Below, piece by piece: positions 36,364-44,823 of a stretch of 64,000 bases of DNA. Positions within the stretch are counted from its first letter, which is position 1. The number at the start of each line of letters is the position of its first letter. Made by a program: the position numbers and the translations under genes. The DNA comes from Pseudomonas palmensis (GTDB taxonomy: Bacteria; Pseudomonadota; Gammaproteobacteria; Pseudomonadales; Pseudomonadaceae). Under the pieces are notes generated by a model. That model was not told the DNA's origin, did no database searches, and saw only the letters and a program-made list of their open reading frames with translations. The DNA is taken from positions 1 to 64,000 of the forward strand of contig NZ_JAFKEC010000022.1 of assembly GCF_017848315.1 (NCBI RefSeq). Direction: 5' to 3'.

Positions 36364-37743
36364 TTACTCCTGGGCGACCTGCAGCACCCCGGCCGGCAGA
36401 AACCCGGGGTGCTTCACTTTGTTACGGGTAACGATTTCGCCGGCGCGGGATGCGTCAGCGAACAACTGATAAGCCAGCACCACCGCCGGCAGGCTTTCCT
36501 TGCGCTCAACCTCGACCAGGCGCACACCGGCGCCGGCCACGGCTGTCAGGTGATCCCGCACGCGCTTGCGCACCGCCTCCAGCAGTTGGAAGTGCTCATG
36601 TGTGGCCACCAGCGACGCCGACCACAGCGCATCACTGATTGCCTCGCGTAGCGCGATCACGTCCGCCGCCACCGGCACCTGCGGCCGATCAATCGGCGCC
36701 GCCACCTGCTGCGCCAGGCCCGGCACCCCGGGCAACGCCGCCGGCGCCGACACCACTGGCATCGACGCGGCAACACGCACGGCCTGCACGATCAGCGCGT
36801 CACGCATCAACTCGCGTGCCGCCTGCACCACGGCGGCCGTGGCCAGCCCGCCGTCGGCATTGACCGCTGTAGCACTGTCCTGCAGCTCGCCGTTCAGCCC
36901 CTGGGCCAGCTCGATCTGGTTGGTGATGTCGCGTGACGCCGACACAAAGCTGCTGAATCCCGGCTCAGTGTCTGCAAGGCGCGCCACGGTGCGCGAAAAC
37001 TCGGGGTCGGCCTCGACCCCGGTTGCGCCCGCGCTCCCCCCCGAGGGGCCCCAACGGTAGCCAGACGACCGGTTACTACCCCCGACACTGGCGAACTGTG
37101 CGCGGATCATCGCCGCGAAGTTGCCCGGGGCGTTGATCAGCATGTCAGCCAGCGCCTCGACCGACGACACCAACCCCAGCACCTGGCCCAGCTCGCGCTG
37201 GATGGCCATCTGAATCCCGGCTATGCCGTTCTGCAGGGCGACCACGGCCAGCCGCGCTTTGTTGACCACGGCCATTGCTGCCTTGTAGCGAGCAATGGCC
37301 GACTCAAGCAGGCTTTCCGAATCGTCCTCCAGCTGGCTGGCCGGGTTGGGCACCCCGACCGGGTAGCCCTTCTCGCCGGCTTCGATGAACTCCAGTTCAA
37401 AGCGCACCAGGCCACCCTCGCGGCGTTCGTGCGACACGTCGCAGGCCTCGCCCGGGGTGACCGTCATGCGCCCGAACCATGGGTGCACCAACTCGCCAGC
37501 GCCGGGTTGGTTCAGGGCGTGCAGCAGGTTGTCACGTTGAAACAGGCAATCCTCGCCGACGACAAACGCCGTCATCTTGACTACCCGAGTCTTCGCGCCC
37601 ATGTCTTCCACCAGCGGCTTGTCGCGCTGAGGGTACTCATGCAACTGCGTGCGCCGGCCGACCGGCGTTGAATCACTCTCGACAAAGAACGGCACCCCGC
37701 GAAAGGATGCCGGCTGCCGTTTCTCCCGCCATGTACCCGACAT
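36364..37743 (-). CDS. DNA circularisation N-domain protein, Mu gp43-like
   Basis: 459 residues. TWREKRQPASFRGVPFFVE and GRRTQLHEYPQRDKP form the DNA_circ_N domain, which in Mu is part of the baseplate hub region despite its name. A long Ala-rich helical C-terminal half follows. It starts one base before the tape-measure stop. Confidence 0.88.
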   Translation of the reverse strand: MSGTWREKRQPASFRGVPFFVESDSTPVGRRTQLHEYPQRDKPLVEDMGAKTRVVKMTAFVVGEDCLFQRDNLLHALNQPGAGELVHPWFGRMTVTPGEACDVSHERREGGLVRFELEFIEAGEKGYPVGVPNPASQLEDDSESLLESAIARYKAAMAVVNKARLAVVALQNGIAGIQMAIQRELGQVLGLVSSVEALADMLINAPGNFAAMIRAQFASVGGSNRSSGYRWGPSGGSAGATGVEADPEFSRTVARLADTEPGFSSFVSASRDITNQIELAQGLNGELQDSATAVNADGGLATAAVVQAARELMRDALIVQAVRVAASMPVVSAPAALPGVPGLAQQVAAPIDRPQVPVAADVIALREAISDALWSASLVATHEHFQLLEAVRKRVRDHLTAVAGAGVRLVEVERKESLPAVVLAYQLFADASRAGEIVTRNKVKHPGFLPAGVLQVAQE

Positions 37744-39954
37744 TTATCCAGGCCTCCCCAATGAGCGATAGCCCACGCTCGGCGTGACCGACAGCCCGGG
37801 CTGGTTGGTTTGCGCTGGGTTGACGACCATGCCCGCCGGGGCATTGTCGAAGCGCACGACCATTGAGCCCTGCAGCTCGGTTTTCGAAGCAGCGGCTGTT
37901 TGCTGAACCAGCGAACCGCGCGCCGTTGGCAGGCTGTCGCCCGGGGTTGCCCCAGGCAGCGGCCGACCACGCGCCGCGTCCCGGGCCAGCGCTTCGGCCT
38001 TGGTCGTCACCGGCACAGCGGCCGGCTTGGCCAGCGACTGCGCGGCCGCTGCAGACTGCACCGCACTGGCCGGTACCGACGGCACGGCCATCAGCGGCAC
38101 CCGCCCATCATTCGCCGGCGCCCGCATCATGCTGGCCACCGTCGTCGCCTCGGGCAGCAGCTGGGGCATCGGGGCAATGGGCTTGACCAATCGCCCCTGG
38201 CCCGCCTGGGCCTGTTCGTTACGCGCCTTCTGTTCCTCGGTCCAGGCGTTGACCTTATCGGTCGCCCCCTTGACCACGCCGTCACCGTCCGAGCTGAACC
38301 CTAGAAACTTCATCATCGGTTCAATGATCGGTTTGAGCTTGTCCCACAGGCCTTTAAAGAATCCGGTAATCGGCTCCCAGTGCTTGAGGATGATGCCCAG
38401 CGGCGACCAGTCGAACAGGGTTTTCATGAAGTCCAGGAACGGCACCGAAAGGGCTTTGATCAGTTCCCACACCGCGCCGAAGAACTCAGTGATCGGCCCC
38501 CAGTTGGCGACGATCATGCCGAGCGGGGTCCAGCTGAAAGCCTGTTTCATCCAGCCCCATACGGCCATCGCCGGGCCCTTCACCATATCCCAGACCTTGG
38601 CGAAGTACGGCCCCACCGTTGACCAGTTGCCGATCAAAAGGCCGGCGGCCAAGGCGATACCCCGCACAACCAAGCCAATGGGGCTCATGCTGGCCACCGC
38701 GTTCATCAGCGTGAGCGCGCCGGTTGCGGCGGCCGTGGCCAGGCGCAGCACGGTAAAGCCCACAGCGGCGCCGAGGATGCCCTTGATCAGCCACGGGTGC
38801 GCGCCGGCCAGCTCGGTCACGTTGCTGATGATCGGCCCCACCGTGGCCATGAAGTCGTTGAACGGCGGCAGTAGCGCCGTACCGACTGTTATGCCCAGGC
38901 GGGTTACCCGGTTCTGCAGCAGTTGCAGGCCGTTTTCCGTGGTGGCCGCCCGTGCGGTGTACTCGTCTTGCATCGAGCCGGCAAAGTCGCCCTCCTTGCC
39001 TACCGACCTGAAGTTCTTCTGCAGCGTGTCCAGGTTGGTCAGCAGTGGCGCAATGGCCCCTACCGACTCCTTGCCGAACAGGCTGGTAAGCACCGCCGCC
39101 TGCTTGGCCTTATCGACCTTGGCCAGCGTCTTGAGTACGCGGGTCATGGTCCCTTCGCTATCGGTCTGCATGCCCTGGGCGATTTCGTTCGCGTCCAGTC
39201 GCAACGCCTTGTAGGCCTCGCGTTGCGACTTGGTGGCCGCGTTACCGGCGGTCATCGTGAGCATGAAGTTCTTGATGCCAGTGGCCGCCACGTCCTGGGC
39301 GATACCCACCCCGGCCAGCGCCGAGCCCATCGCAGCCAGTTGCCCGGCGTTGACCCCCGCTACCTCGCCCAGCGGGCCGATGGCGGTCACGATGGCGGAG
39401 ATTTGCGCCGTGCTGGCTGCACCCGTGTTACCCAGGTAGTTGATCTTGTCGGCCAGGGTGACCACTTCGTCCTGGTTCATGTGGAACGCGGTGCGCCACT
39501 TGGCCATCATTTCCCCGGACTGCGCGGCGGTCTGGTCGAACGCCACGCCCATCTTTACCGCGTCTTCGGCGAACTTGTTCAGTTCCTCCCGGGCAATACC
39601 CGACTGCCCGCCGGCCGCAACGATTTGCGCGATGCCATCGGCCGCCATTGGCAAGCGCTCAGACAGGTCGAGCACGTCGTTGCTCATGGCCTTGAACTGC
39701 TCGGGCGTGTCGAAGTTGACGACCTTCTTCACGTCGGCCATGGCGCTTTCAAACTTCATCGCCGCCTGAACGCCCATGACAAAGGGGGCCGCGATGGCCC
39801 CCCCTTGTACTGCATCCATGAACGTGATTTTGCCCAGGCCCGAGCTGTTCAACTGCTTGCGCAACATGGCCGCGTTTTTGCGCACGCCGGTCATCACCGG
39901 CGACAGCTTATCGACGCCGGTAATCAGCGCTTTAAGCTGGAACTTATCCGCCAT
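37744..39954 (-). CDS. Tail tape-measure protein
   Basis: 736 residues. The phage tail TP901 core domain is at the N-terminus (AMKFESAMADVKKVVNFDTPEQFKAMS, GVGIAQDVAATGIKNFMLTM). A hydrophobic middle (about 375-470) is followed by tryptophan-rich repeats (FSWTPLGMIVANWGPITEFF, FDWSPLGIILKHWEPITGFF) and a disordered tail. The length should set the tail length. Confidence 0.93.
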   Translation of the reverse strand: MADKFQLKALITGVDKLSPVMTGVRKNAAMLRKQLNSSGLGKITFMDAVQGGAIAAPFVMGVQAAMKFESAMADVKKVVNFDTPEQFKAMSNDVLDLSERLPMAADGIAQIVAAGGQSGIAREELNKFAEDAVKMGVAFDQTAAQSGEMMAKWRTAFHMNQDEVVTLADKINYLGNTGAASTAQISAIVTAIGPLGEVAGVNAGQLAAMGSALAGVGIAQDVAATGIKNFMLTMTAGNAATKSQREAYKALRLDANEIAQGMQTDSEGTMTRVLKTLAKVDKAKQAAVLTSLFGKESVGAIAPLLTNLDTLQKNFRSVGKEGDFAGSMQDEYTARAATTENGLQLLQNRVTRLGITVGTALLPPFNDFMATVGPIISNVTELAGAHPWLIKGILGAAVGFTVLRLATAAATGALTLMNAVASMSPIGLVVRGIALAAGLLIGNWSTVGPYFAKVWDMVKGPAMAVWGWMKQAFSWTPLGMIVANWGPITEFFGAVWELIKALSVPFLDFMKTLFDWSPLGIILKHWEPITGFFKGLWDKLKPIIEPMMKFLGFSSDGDGVVKGATDKVNAWTEEQKARNEQAQAGQGRLVKPIAPMPQLLPEATTVASMMRAPANDGRVPLMAVPSVPASAVQSAAAAQSLAKPAAVPVTTKAEALARDAARGRPLPGATPGDSLPTARGSLVQQTAAASKTELQGSMVVRFDNAPAGMVVNPAQTNQPGLSVTPSVGYRSLGRPG

Positions 39955-40116
39955 TGTTCGCCCCCGCTAACTCTTGGATTCGCCAAGCGTTTTCTTCACT
40001 TTCGAACAGCACGTCCAGCGGCCACGCCTTGACCTGTTCCGGGTTGGTTTTCCAGTACCAGGCCAGGTCGTAGGACAGATCAATCAGCTCGCTGATGGTG
40101 GCGAAGCGGGGGACAT
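39944..40116 (-). CDS. Frameshift extension of the tail assembly chaperone (G-T type)
   Basis: Open frame continuing the chaperone gene in the -1 frame after the slippery site at 40117-40123. It encodes about 57 residues (HVPRFATISELIDLSYDLAW, ending ELAGANNGG) and overlaps the tape-measure start by 11 bp. It has no start codon or ribosome site of its own that would make sense, so it is read only by frameshifting. Confidence 0.75.
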
Positions 40117-40383
40117 GAAAAAACCAGCAATCAACCACGCGAAGCGGTTGAGGTCGGACAGGTCCAACTGATCCACCGACCCCGGGGGGATGGCTGCGCA
40201 TACACCCAGGTACTTAGCGGCGACGTCAAGATCGAGCGAGACTGCTTCGTCTTTGTCGATGTGGTAGGGCAGCGACTTGATAGCGCGGCAGTCCTGTACG
40301 GTGGGGCGGCGAATGGTCAGTTCGACCAAAGTTTCGCCGTGTGCCTGAATCGGTGCGCTCAACGTGTGAGTAGTGGTGCTCAT
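40084..40383 (-). CDS. Tail assembly chaperone, Mu gp41-like (short form)
   Basis: 99 residues in the zero frame (STTTHTLSAPIQAHGETLVE, LTIRRPTVQDCRAIKSLPY, the gp41 family signature). Codons 87-89 read GGT TTT TTC and contain T TTT TTC, after which a -1 shift gives a product of about 146 residues. The 5' end overlaps the tube stop by one base. Confidence 0.85.
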   Translation of the reverse strand: MSTTTHTLSAPIQAHGETLVELTIRRPTVQDCRAIKSLPYHIDKDEAVSLDLDVAAKYLGVCAAIPPGSVDQLDLSDLNRFAWLIAGFFMSPASPPSAS

Positions 40384-40730
40384 TATTGCCAGTCCCCTGC
40401 GATGCCTTCGAAATTGAGTGAAACCTTGCCGTCGTCACCGGTGACGTTCACGTCGTCCACCAGGTAGGCGCCGGACAGCACATAGCTGCGCCCGGTCTTG
40501 AACTCGGTTGTAACGGTCATGTTGATGCCGTTGGTCAGCTTGGTAATGGGAAAACCCGGCGTCATCACCGCGTCAACCTTGGTGAACGGAACGCGGTCTT
40601 CCTCCTTGAAGTAACCCTTCACAACGGTTTCGCGCTTGACGCTGGAAAGCGCCACCTCAACGCCACCCGTGATAACCAACTGCTCGCCATCGACCTTGAT
40701 GTAGCAGGTGCCTGCGACTTTCTGACCCAT
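40383..40730 (-). CDS. Tail tube protein, Mu gp40-like
   Basis: 115 residues, FluMu/Mu tube family: GQKVAGTCYIKVDGEQLVI, VKRETVVKGYFKEEDRVPF, VTTEFKTGRSYVLSGAYLV. ATG 40730 has GGGAG eight bases upstream; an in-frame ATG at 40745 lies inside that ribosome site region and is less likely. Confidence 0.88.
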   Translation of the reverse strand: MGQKVAGTCYIKVDGEQLVITGGVEVALSSVKRETVVKGYFKEEDRVPFTKVDAVMTPGFPITKLTNGINMTVTTEFKTGRSYVLSGAYLVDDVNVTGDDGKVSLNFEGIAGDWQ

Positions 40731-40745
40731 AAAAAGGGCTCCCAT

Positions 40746-40769
40746 AAAAAGGCCCGCACAAGGCGGGCC
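40746..40769 (-). terminator. Terminator-like hairpin between sheath and tube genes
   Basis: Arms GGCCCGC (40751-40757) and GCGGGCC (40763-40769), loop ACAAG, with an A tract at 40746-40750 giving UUUUU on the minus strand. It sits just before the tube ribosome site and may adjust sheath-to-tube mRNA ratios. Confidence 0.6.
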
Positions 40770-40787
40770 GGGGTGGATTGATGCGGT

Positions 40788-42287
40788 TTACGCCGCGTCG
40801 GGGTACTGCAGGCGGAATTGGTACAGCAGCGCGAACACGCGCAACTGGTTGACCAGATCCGGCGGGAACAGCACGTTCAGCCGGTTCGGGTTGGTCGCGT
40901 CACGCTCGACCACCAGGTGCTCTTTGAACGCCTCGATGTTCTCGACAATCCCGGCGCGCTCAAGCTCGCCATACGCCGCGATCAGCTCGCCCCGGATCAC
41001 AATCGGCGTGACGATGGCCGCGCCGGCGCCGAAGCTGGTGCCGTCGTTGGCAAGCTTGCTGCGCCCGTATTTGCTGGTGATGCGGCTTTGCAGGTTGCGA
41101 ATCACATACGCCGACTGGTGCAGCGGTTCGCTGTCCAGGTAAGAGTCATCGGCCTGGCCAAACGCATTGCGCTGGTAGGTAGTGATACCCCGCTGAATGC
41201 GGTAGCTGCCGCCTTCGTAGTACGCCGTGGCAATGCCATTCATCAGCAGCGATTGCCGCTCGGTCAGCATGAAGCGGCTGCTGGCCGGCGCCGGATCGAT
41301 GCCCGGCAGCGTGCCGGTTTGCGTCGGCCGGGCTGGGTCGGCGCTGATGAATACAGCGGTGCGTGCGGCGTACTGCGCGGCAATTTCCCAGACCGGCTGG
41401 GGAACACCGCGCTCGAACCCGTGAATCGTCATGTGCGGGTCATTGCGCGCCCGGCCGGCAGCCACCAGCTCGCCCAGGGTGCCGCGCTTGGCGGTGTACA
41501 CATGGCCATAGAGCTGCTTGGCCCAGGACCAGCGGCCGGCCGTGTCTTCCATCGTGACTTTCCAGGCGTCCAGGGTCGCTACGTCGCTCCAGGGCTGGGT
41601 GATGAACTCGAAAGGCTCATCACCCAGGGCGGCCAGCGCGGCGGCCATGTCGGGGCTACCAACGCCGCCCGTCATCACGGACGCCACCAGCGTCAGCCCG
41701 GCCGGGGTTTCCTCGCCGTTGGTGCGGCCCAGGCGGTTCAGCTCGACACGAATGTCGTTGCCCAGGTCGCCTTTGAACTTGGCCAGCAGGGTCACCACCG
41801 CCTCCGCAACCGTGGCCGTGACCGGCAGATCGAGCGCGGCGTTGACGCTGGCCGCGACAGCGGTGGCCACCGCCTCGGCCGACATACCCAGAGTGACGGT
41901 GGTACGCACGCGCTTGCCAGCCACGTACAGATTGACCAGGCCGGCCGCCGACGGTGTGCCCGTTACGGTAACGGTAACCGTGGCCGCAGTGCCTTCGGTC
42001 ACCTGCAGCGGCAGACACCAGACCTCGCCGGCGATATCGATGGCGCGGTGCTTCTCGTACATCGCGGCCAGCATCGAGCCGGTACCGCCGATGGCGGTGG
42101 CTTCGGCCTGGCGCGACACCAGCACCAGGGTGCCGACCTCTTCGCTGTCTACGCCGTCGTTGACCTGGCCCACCAGCAGCCGTCGCAGCGCGGCGCCGGC
42201 ATTGCTGTTGGCCATCGAATTATCAACCTCGGCGTAGAACAGCGGCACGCGCAGGTCGGACGGAATGTTGCTGAAACCGATGCTCAT
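40788..42287 (-). CDS. Contractile tail sheath protein (Mu L-like)
   Basis: 499 residues: FSNIPSDLRVPLFYAEVDNS at the N-terminus, AMYEKHRAIDIAGEVWCLPL, and the C-terminal handshake region RIQRGITTYQRNAFGQADDS to YGELERAGIVENIEAF. This establishes a myovirus-type contractile tail. ATGA overlap with the upstream DUF2635 gene. Confidence 0.93.
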   Translation of the reverse strand: MSIGFSNIPSDLRVPLFYAEVDNSMANSNAGAALRRLLVGQVNDGVDSEEVGTLVLVSRQAEATAIGGTGSMLAAMYEKHRAIDIAGEVWCLPLQVTEGTAATVTVTVTGTPSAAGLVNLYVAGKRVRTTVTLGMSAEAVATAVAASVNAALDLPVTATVAEAVVTLLAKFKGDLGNDIRVELNRLGRTNGEETPAGLTLVASVMTGGVGSPDMAAALAALGDEPFEFITQPWSDVATLDAWKVTMEDTAGRWSWAKQLYGHVYTAKRGTLGELVAAGRARNDPHMTIHGFERGVPQPVWEIAAQYAARTAVFISADPARPTQTGTLPGIDPAPASSRFMLTERQSLLMNGIATAYYEGGSYRIQRGITTYQRNAFGQADDSYLDSEPLHQSAYVIRNLQSRITSKYGRSKLANDGTSFGAGAAIVTPIVIRGELIAAYGELERAGIVENIEAFKEHLVVERDATNPNRLNVLFPPDLVNQLRVFALLYQFRLQYPDAA

Positions 42288-42463
42288 GGCTTAGCAGCCC
42301 TCGCTTTTTTGGGTTCGACGACAACCGCATCGCCATCAGCCAGGCGGCGCTGCCACCAGGCGTTGTGGGGCACCTTGGCCCCTTCGTCGGGCAGCAGCTC
42401 GCCGCCCTTCTCCGGCATCGGGCAAGCACGCCCCGAGGCCGGTTTCAGGTGAATCAAGGTCAT
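42284..42463 (-). CDS. DUF2635 small tail protein (Mu gp38-like)
   Basis: 59 residues (MTLIHLKPASGRACPMPEKG; VPHNAWWQRRLADGDAVVVE), matching DUF2635. It is linked by ATGA overlaps at both ends (42460-42463 upstream, 42284-42287 downstream). Its position between tail terminator and sheath is the same as in Mu. Role unknown. Confidence 0.85.
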   Translation of the reverse strand: MTLIHLKPASGRACPMPEKGGELLPDEGAKVPHNAWWQRRLADGDAVVVEPKKARAAKP

Positions 42464-43053
42464 TGAGGTAGATCCTCTCGGGTTATGAATTCGACACGGC
42501 CGTCAGGCCCCGTCTGCGCGACATTGCGGTCGACCAGGGGGTCGATGAAGTCGAACGAGATATCGAGCCCCTGCAGAGCGGGCAGGCCGTCCACTTCGTG
42601 CTCGTACCATGTTTCAGCGGGGTCGCTGTCATTGCTGCGTCCCAACTGGAACTCGGCACTGAAGCTGTAGCGGTAGACCACCCGAGCCCTGTTGATGAAA
42701 ATCAGTGCACCACCGCCATAGGTGACCTGGTCGTACTCAGGCTCAGGCTTCCACCCCACCAGCGCACGCCAGAGATCAGCCCTTAAAACGTGCAGGTCGT
42801 GCACAGCCTCCTGGCCGCGCTCGTCCGACGTGTCGAGCACGACAATGACGTCGAAACCGTCAGAGATAACCTGACGGATACCATTTCTCAGATCGTTGGG
42901 TTCGGCCTCATCATCAGAGGCGATGACATACGCCGACGGGTGTTTCAGGTTGGAGCTGGTCGCGACGGCGTCCCAATCGATCCCTGCGGCAATCCTGCCC
43001 CCAAAGGCAGGGCACCAGGTACGCAGATGCGCGACGATCACATTCAATCTCAT
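42460..43053 (-). CDS. Tail terminator-like protein (Mu gp37 position)
   Basis: 197 residues (RLNVIVAHLRTWCPAFGGRI; SAYVIASDDEAEPND; DVIVVLDTSDERGQEAVHDL; DQVTYGGGALIFINRARVVY), the pattern of phage tail terminators that cap the sheath/tube. Immediately precedes the DUF2635 and sheath genes. Confidence 0.78.
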   Translation of the reverse strand: MRLNVIVAHLRTWCPAFGGRIAAGIDWDAVATSSNLKHPSAYVIASDDEAEPNDLRNGIRQVISDGFDVIVVLDTSDERGQEAVHDLHVLRADLWRALVGWKPEPEYDQVTYGGGALIFINRARVVYRYSFSAEFQLGRSNDSDPAETWYEHEVDGLPALQGLDISFDFIDPLVDRNVAQTGPDGRVEFITREDLPQ

Positions 43054-43074
43054 CGTGATTTCCGTGTGTAGGGG

Positions 43075-43596
43075 TTAACTCAATGCGTCAGCGAAGGCCG
43101 CCGCCAGCAGGCGCTGCACCTGCGAACTCGAATCCTGCAGCGCATCGGCCATATAGTTGTCACGCGGCGTGATGCGCCACTCGCCAGACGCCCGGGCAGC
43201 AAGCGCTTGTGCGCGAACGCCCTTCGCCCGACGATTCGATTTCCCAACGCCAGCGCCCGGGGCCAGCTTCCCGGGGCGCCGCCCCTGCTTCACGCCGTAA
43301 TGCAGATAGGCGGGGTAGTAGGCCTTCATTGCACCGGTCTTGGTCGGGGCCACTCGGACCAGAAAGCCGGAGCGCGATACCTTGGCCTTGATGGAGTCGA
43401 GCGTGGCACCGGTTCGATTCACCGGGTAGCCGTCCCGGCCACCGCCCAAGGCAAGGTTCATTTGGGCTTTCTGCATGACCAGCCGACCCGCCTTGCGCAT
43501 GCCAGCCCGGATCTTCTTGCGGTCGAAGGCATCGCGCTCAAAGCTGTCGAAACCTTCGAAATGCACGTACCCATCGAGAGAGGCGCTGTTAGACAT
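43075..43596 (-). CDS. HK97 gp10-like head-tail protein
   Basis: 173 residues. FDRKKIRAGMRKAGRLVMQK and the GYPVNRTGATLDSIKAK segment resemble gp10/minor tail adaptor proteins; a basic middle (GVGKSNRRAKGVRA) follows. ATG 43596 (MSNSASLDGY) was preferred over 43641. It overlaps the head-closure gene by eight bases. Confidence 0.7.
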   Translation of the reverse strand: MSNSASLDGYVHFEGFDSFERDAFDRKKIRAGMRKAGRLVMQKAQMNLALGGGRDGYPVNRTGATLDSIKAKVSRSGFLVRVAPTKTGAMKAYYPAYLHYGVKQGRRPGKLAPGAGVGKSNRRAKGVRAQALAARASGEWRITPRDNYMADALQDSSSQVQRLLAAAFADALS

Positions 43597-43951
43597 AAAC
43601 GCCACCCCCTGCCCGCATGTTGCCCAGCGCCTCGACTTCAAGCACCGTAAAACGGTGCGTGCCGTTCAGATCCGCGACACGCCGTACCCGGTAGATCTTG
43701 GACCCGTGAACGACTTCGTGATCGTCTTTGATGCCATCAAGGAATCGCAGTGTGATGCGGTGTGTAACCTTCGCATCGAGCTGCACACTGGCGCTGTAGG
43801 CGGCGGCCCCTACAGGGACAATGCTGGCCCAGCGGCGTTTTTCATCCGTGAAAACCGAGTCGATGCCATTGTCTGGGGCAGGCAAATCGGAGCGTAGGCG
43901 TATGGTGATACGCCGGTTCAACTCACCGGCAGACGGTTCTCTCAGTGCCAT
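43589..43951 (-). CDS. Head closure / head-tail adaptor (SPP1 gp16-like)
   Basis: 120 residues: AGELNRRITIRLRSDLPAPD, DEKRRWASIVPVGAAAY, VTHRITLRFLDGI and IYRVRRVADLNGTHRFTVLE, the usual strand pattern of head-tail joining proteins (PF05521). Confidence 0.82.
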   Translation of the reverse strand: MALREPSAGELNRRITIRLRSDLPAPDNGIDSVFTDEKRRWASIVPVGAAAYSASVQLDAKVTHRITLRFLDGIKDDHEVVHGSKIYRVRRVADLNGTHRFTVLEVEALGNMRAGGGVYV

Positions 43952-43953
43952 GA

Positions 43954-44505
43954 CTAAAACCTCGGGGGCACGCTGACCTCAGCCAGCAGATTATCCAGAA
44001 AGGTCGACGGCAATTCAGTGAGCGCCTGCCCCACAACGAGCATGCCGCGATGGGTATAGGCCGTCTCTGCTGCCATCAACAGCCAACTGCGAACACCGGG
44101 ATAAGCGTCAAGATCAACCCCAGCCCGATACTGGATGCGCAGCGGGCCGTCAGGCCGACCATCAGGGAAGATCAGGTAGCTCTCGCGCCCGCCCTGGTGA
44201 ACCTGCACAGGGCCGGTGTACGGCTCAACCGCACCGGTGACAGACAGCAGGTGCACCGATTCGATTTCGGTGGCCTGCCCCACATCCAGTGCATGCCCCG
44301 AAGGAAACCGACTGGGCCAGTCCTCTTCGTACAAGGCGCCACGGATAGCGGCGCCCGTCTTTGACTCGGCTTGCGCAGTCACGCCGGGGATGATGATCAG
44401 GTCGATCAGCTCGGGCTGCAGATCTTCGGGTTCAAGCCGGCACTGAAATGCCACCTGGTCCAACGTCAGCACGGGCGCCCCCGTGTAGGCGATGCGACGC
44501 GCCAT
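43954..44505 (-). CDS. Head-tail connector, HK97 gp6-like
   Basis: 183 residues. LTLDQVAFQCRLEPEDLQPE and LIIIPGVTAQAESKTGAAIRG at the N-terminus and PGVRSWLLMAAETAYTHRG at the C-terminus match the gp6-like connector family (DUF3168/phage_connect_1 type). Confidence 0.8.
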   Translation of the reverse strand: MARRIAYTGAPVLTLDQVAFQCRLEPEDLQPELIDLIIIPGVTAQAESKTGAAIRGALYEEDWPSRFPSGHALDVGQATEIESVHLLSVTGAVEPYTGPVQVHQGGRESYLIFPDGRPDGPLRIQYRAGVDLDAYPGVRSWLLMAAETAYTHRGMLVVGQALTELPSTFLDNLLAEVSVPPRF

Positions 44506-44507
44506 GA

Positions 44508-44777
44508 TCAGGGCTTGTCTTCGTCGTCAGTCTCATCATCACCGCCAGCATCCGTATTAGGCAGGGGGCCTGCCAACGGGCCGGGCTGGGCAGGCACCTT
44601 GGTCGCTGCGCCCCCCTTGCCCTTTCCGCCTCCCGACTTACCCGACTTCTTGCCTTCGTACAGCTGAGCACGGCCACCATCGACCAGCGACTGCGCCAGA
44701 TCCTCTTCGAAGCCAGCCACTTCGCCTTTGCCATAACCGCGCCAAGACCCGGTGAACTCAACAATTACCTGTGCCAT
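44508..44777 (-). CDS. Hypothetical head-region protein
   Basis: 89 residues. A short folded N-terminus (AQVIVEFTGSWRGYGKGEVAGF) is followed by a disordered Gly/Lys and acidic tail (GKKSGKSGGGKGKGG, DDETDDEDKP). It lies between capsid and connector genes, where many phages keep a small head protein. GGAAGG precedes ATG 44777. Confidence 0.65.
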   Translation of the reverse strand: MAQVIVEFTGSWRGYGKGEVAGFEEDLAQSLVDGGRAQLYEGKKSGKSGGGKGKGGAATKVPAQPGPLAGPLPNTDAGGDDETDDEDKP

Positions 44778-44823
44778 AACCTTCCATCCAGTTGAGTGGC
44801 CCCGGACCATCCGGGGCCAGGGA

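Noticed and set aside
39944-40201. Independent small gene between tube and tape measure
   Set aside because: No start signal; it continues the gp41-like frame after a T TTT TTC slip and is better read as a frameshift extension.
42284-42463. Overlap gap between tail terminator and sheath as non-coding
   Set aside because: A 59-codon DUF2635 gene fits exactly, with ATGA overlaps on both sides.
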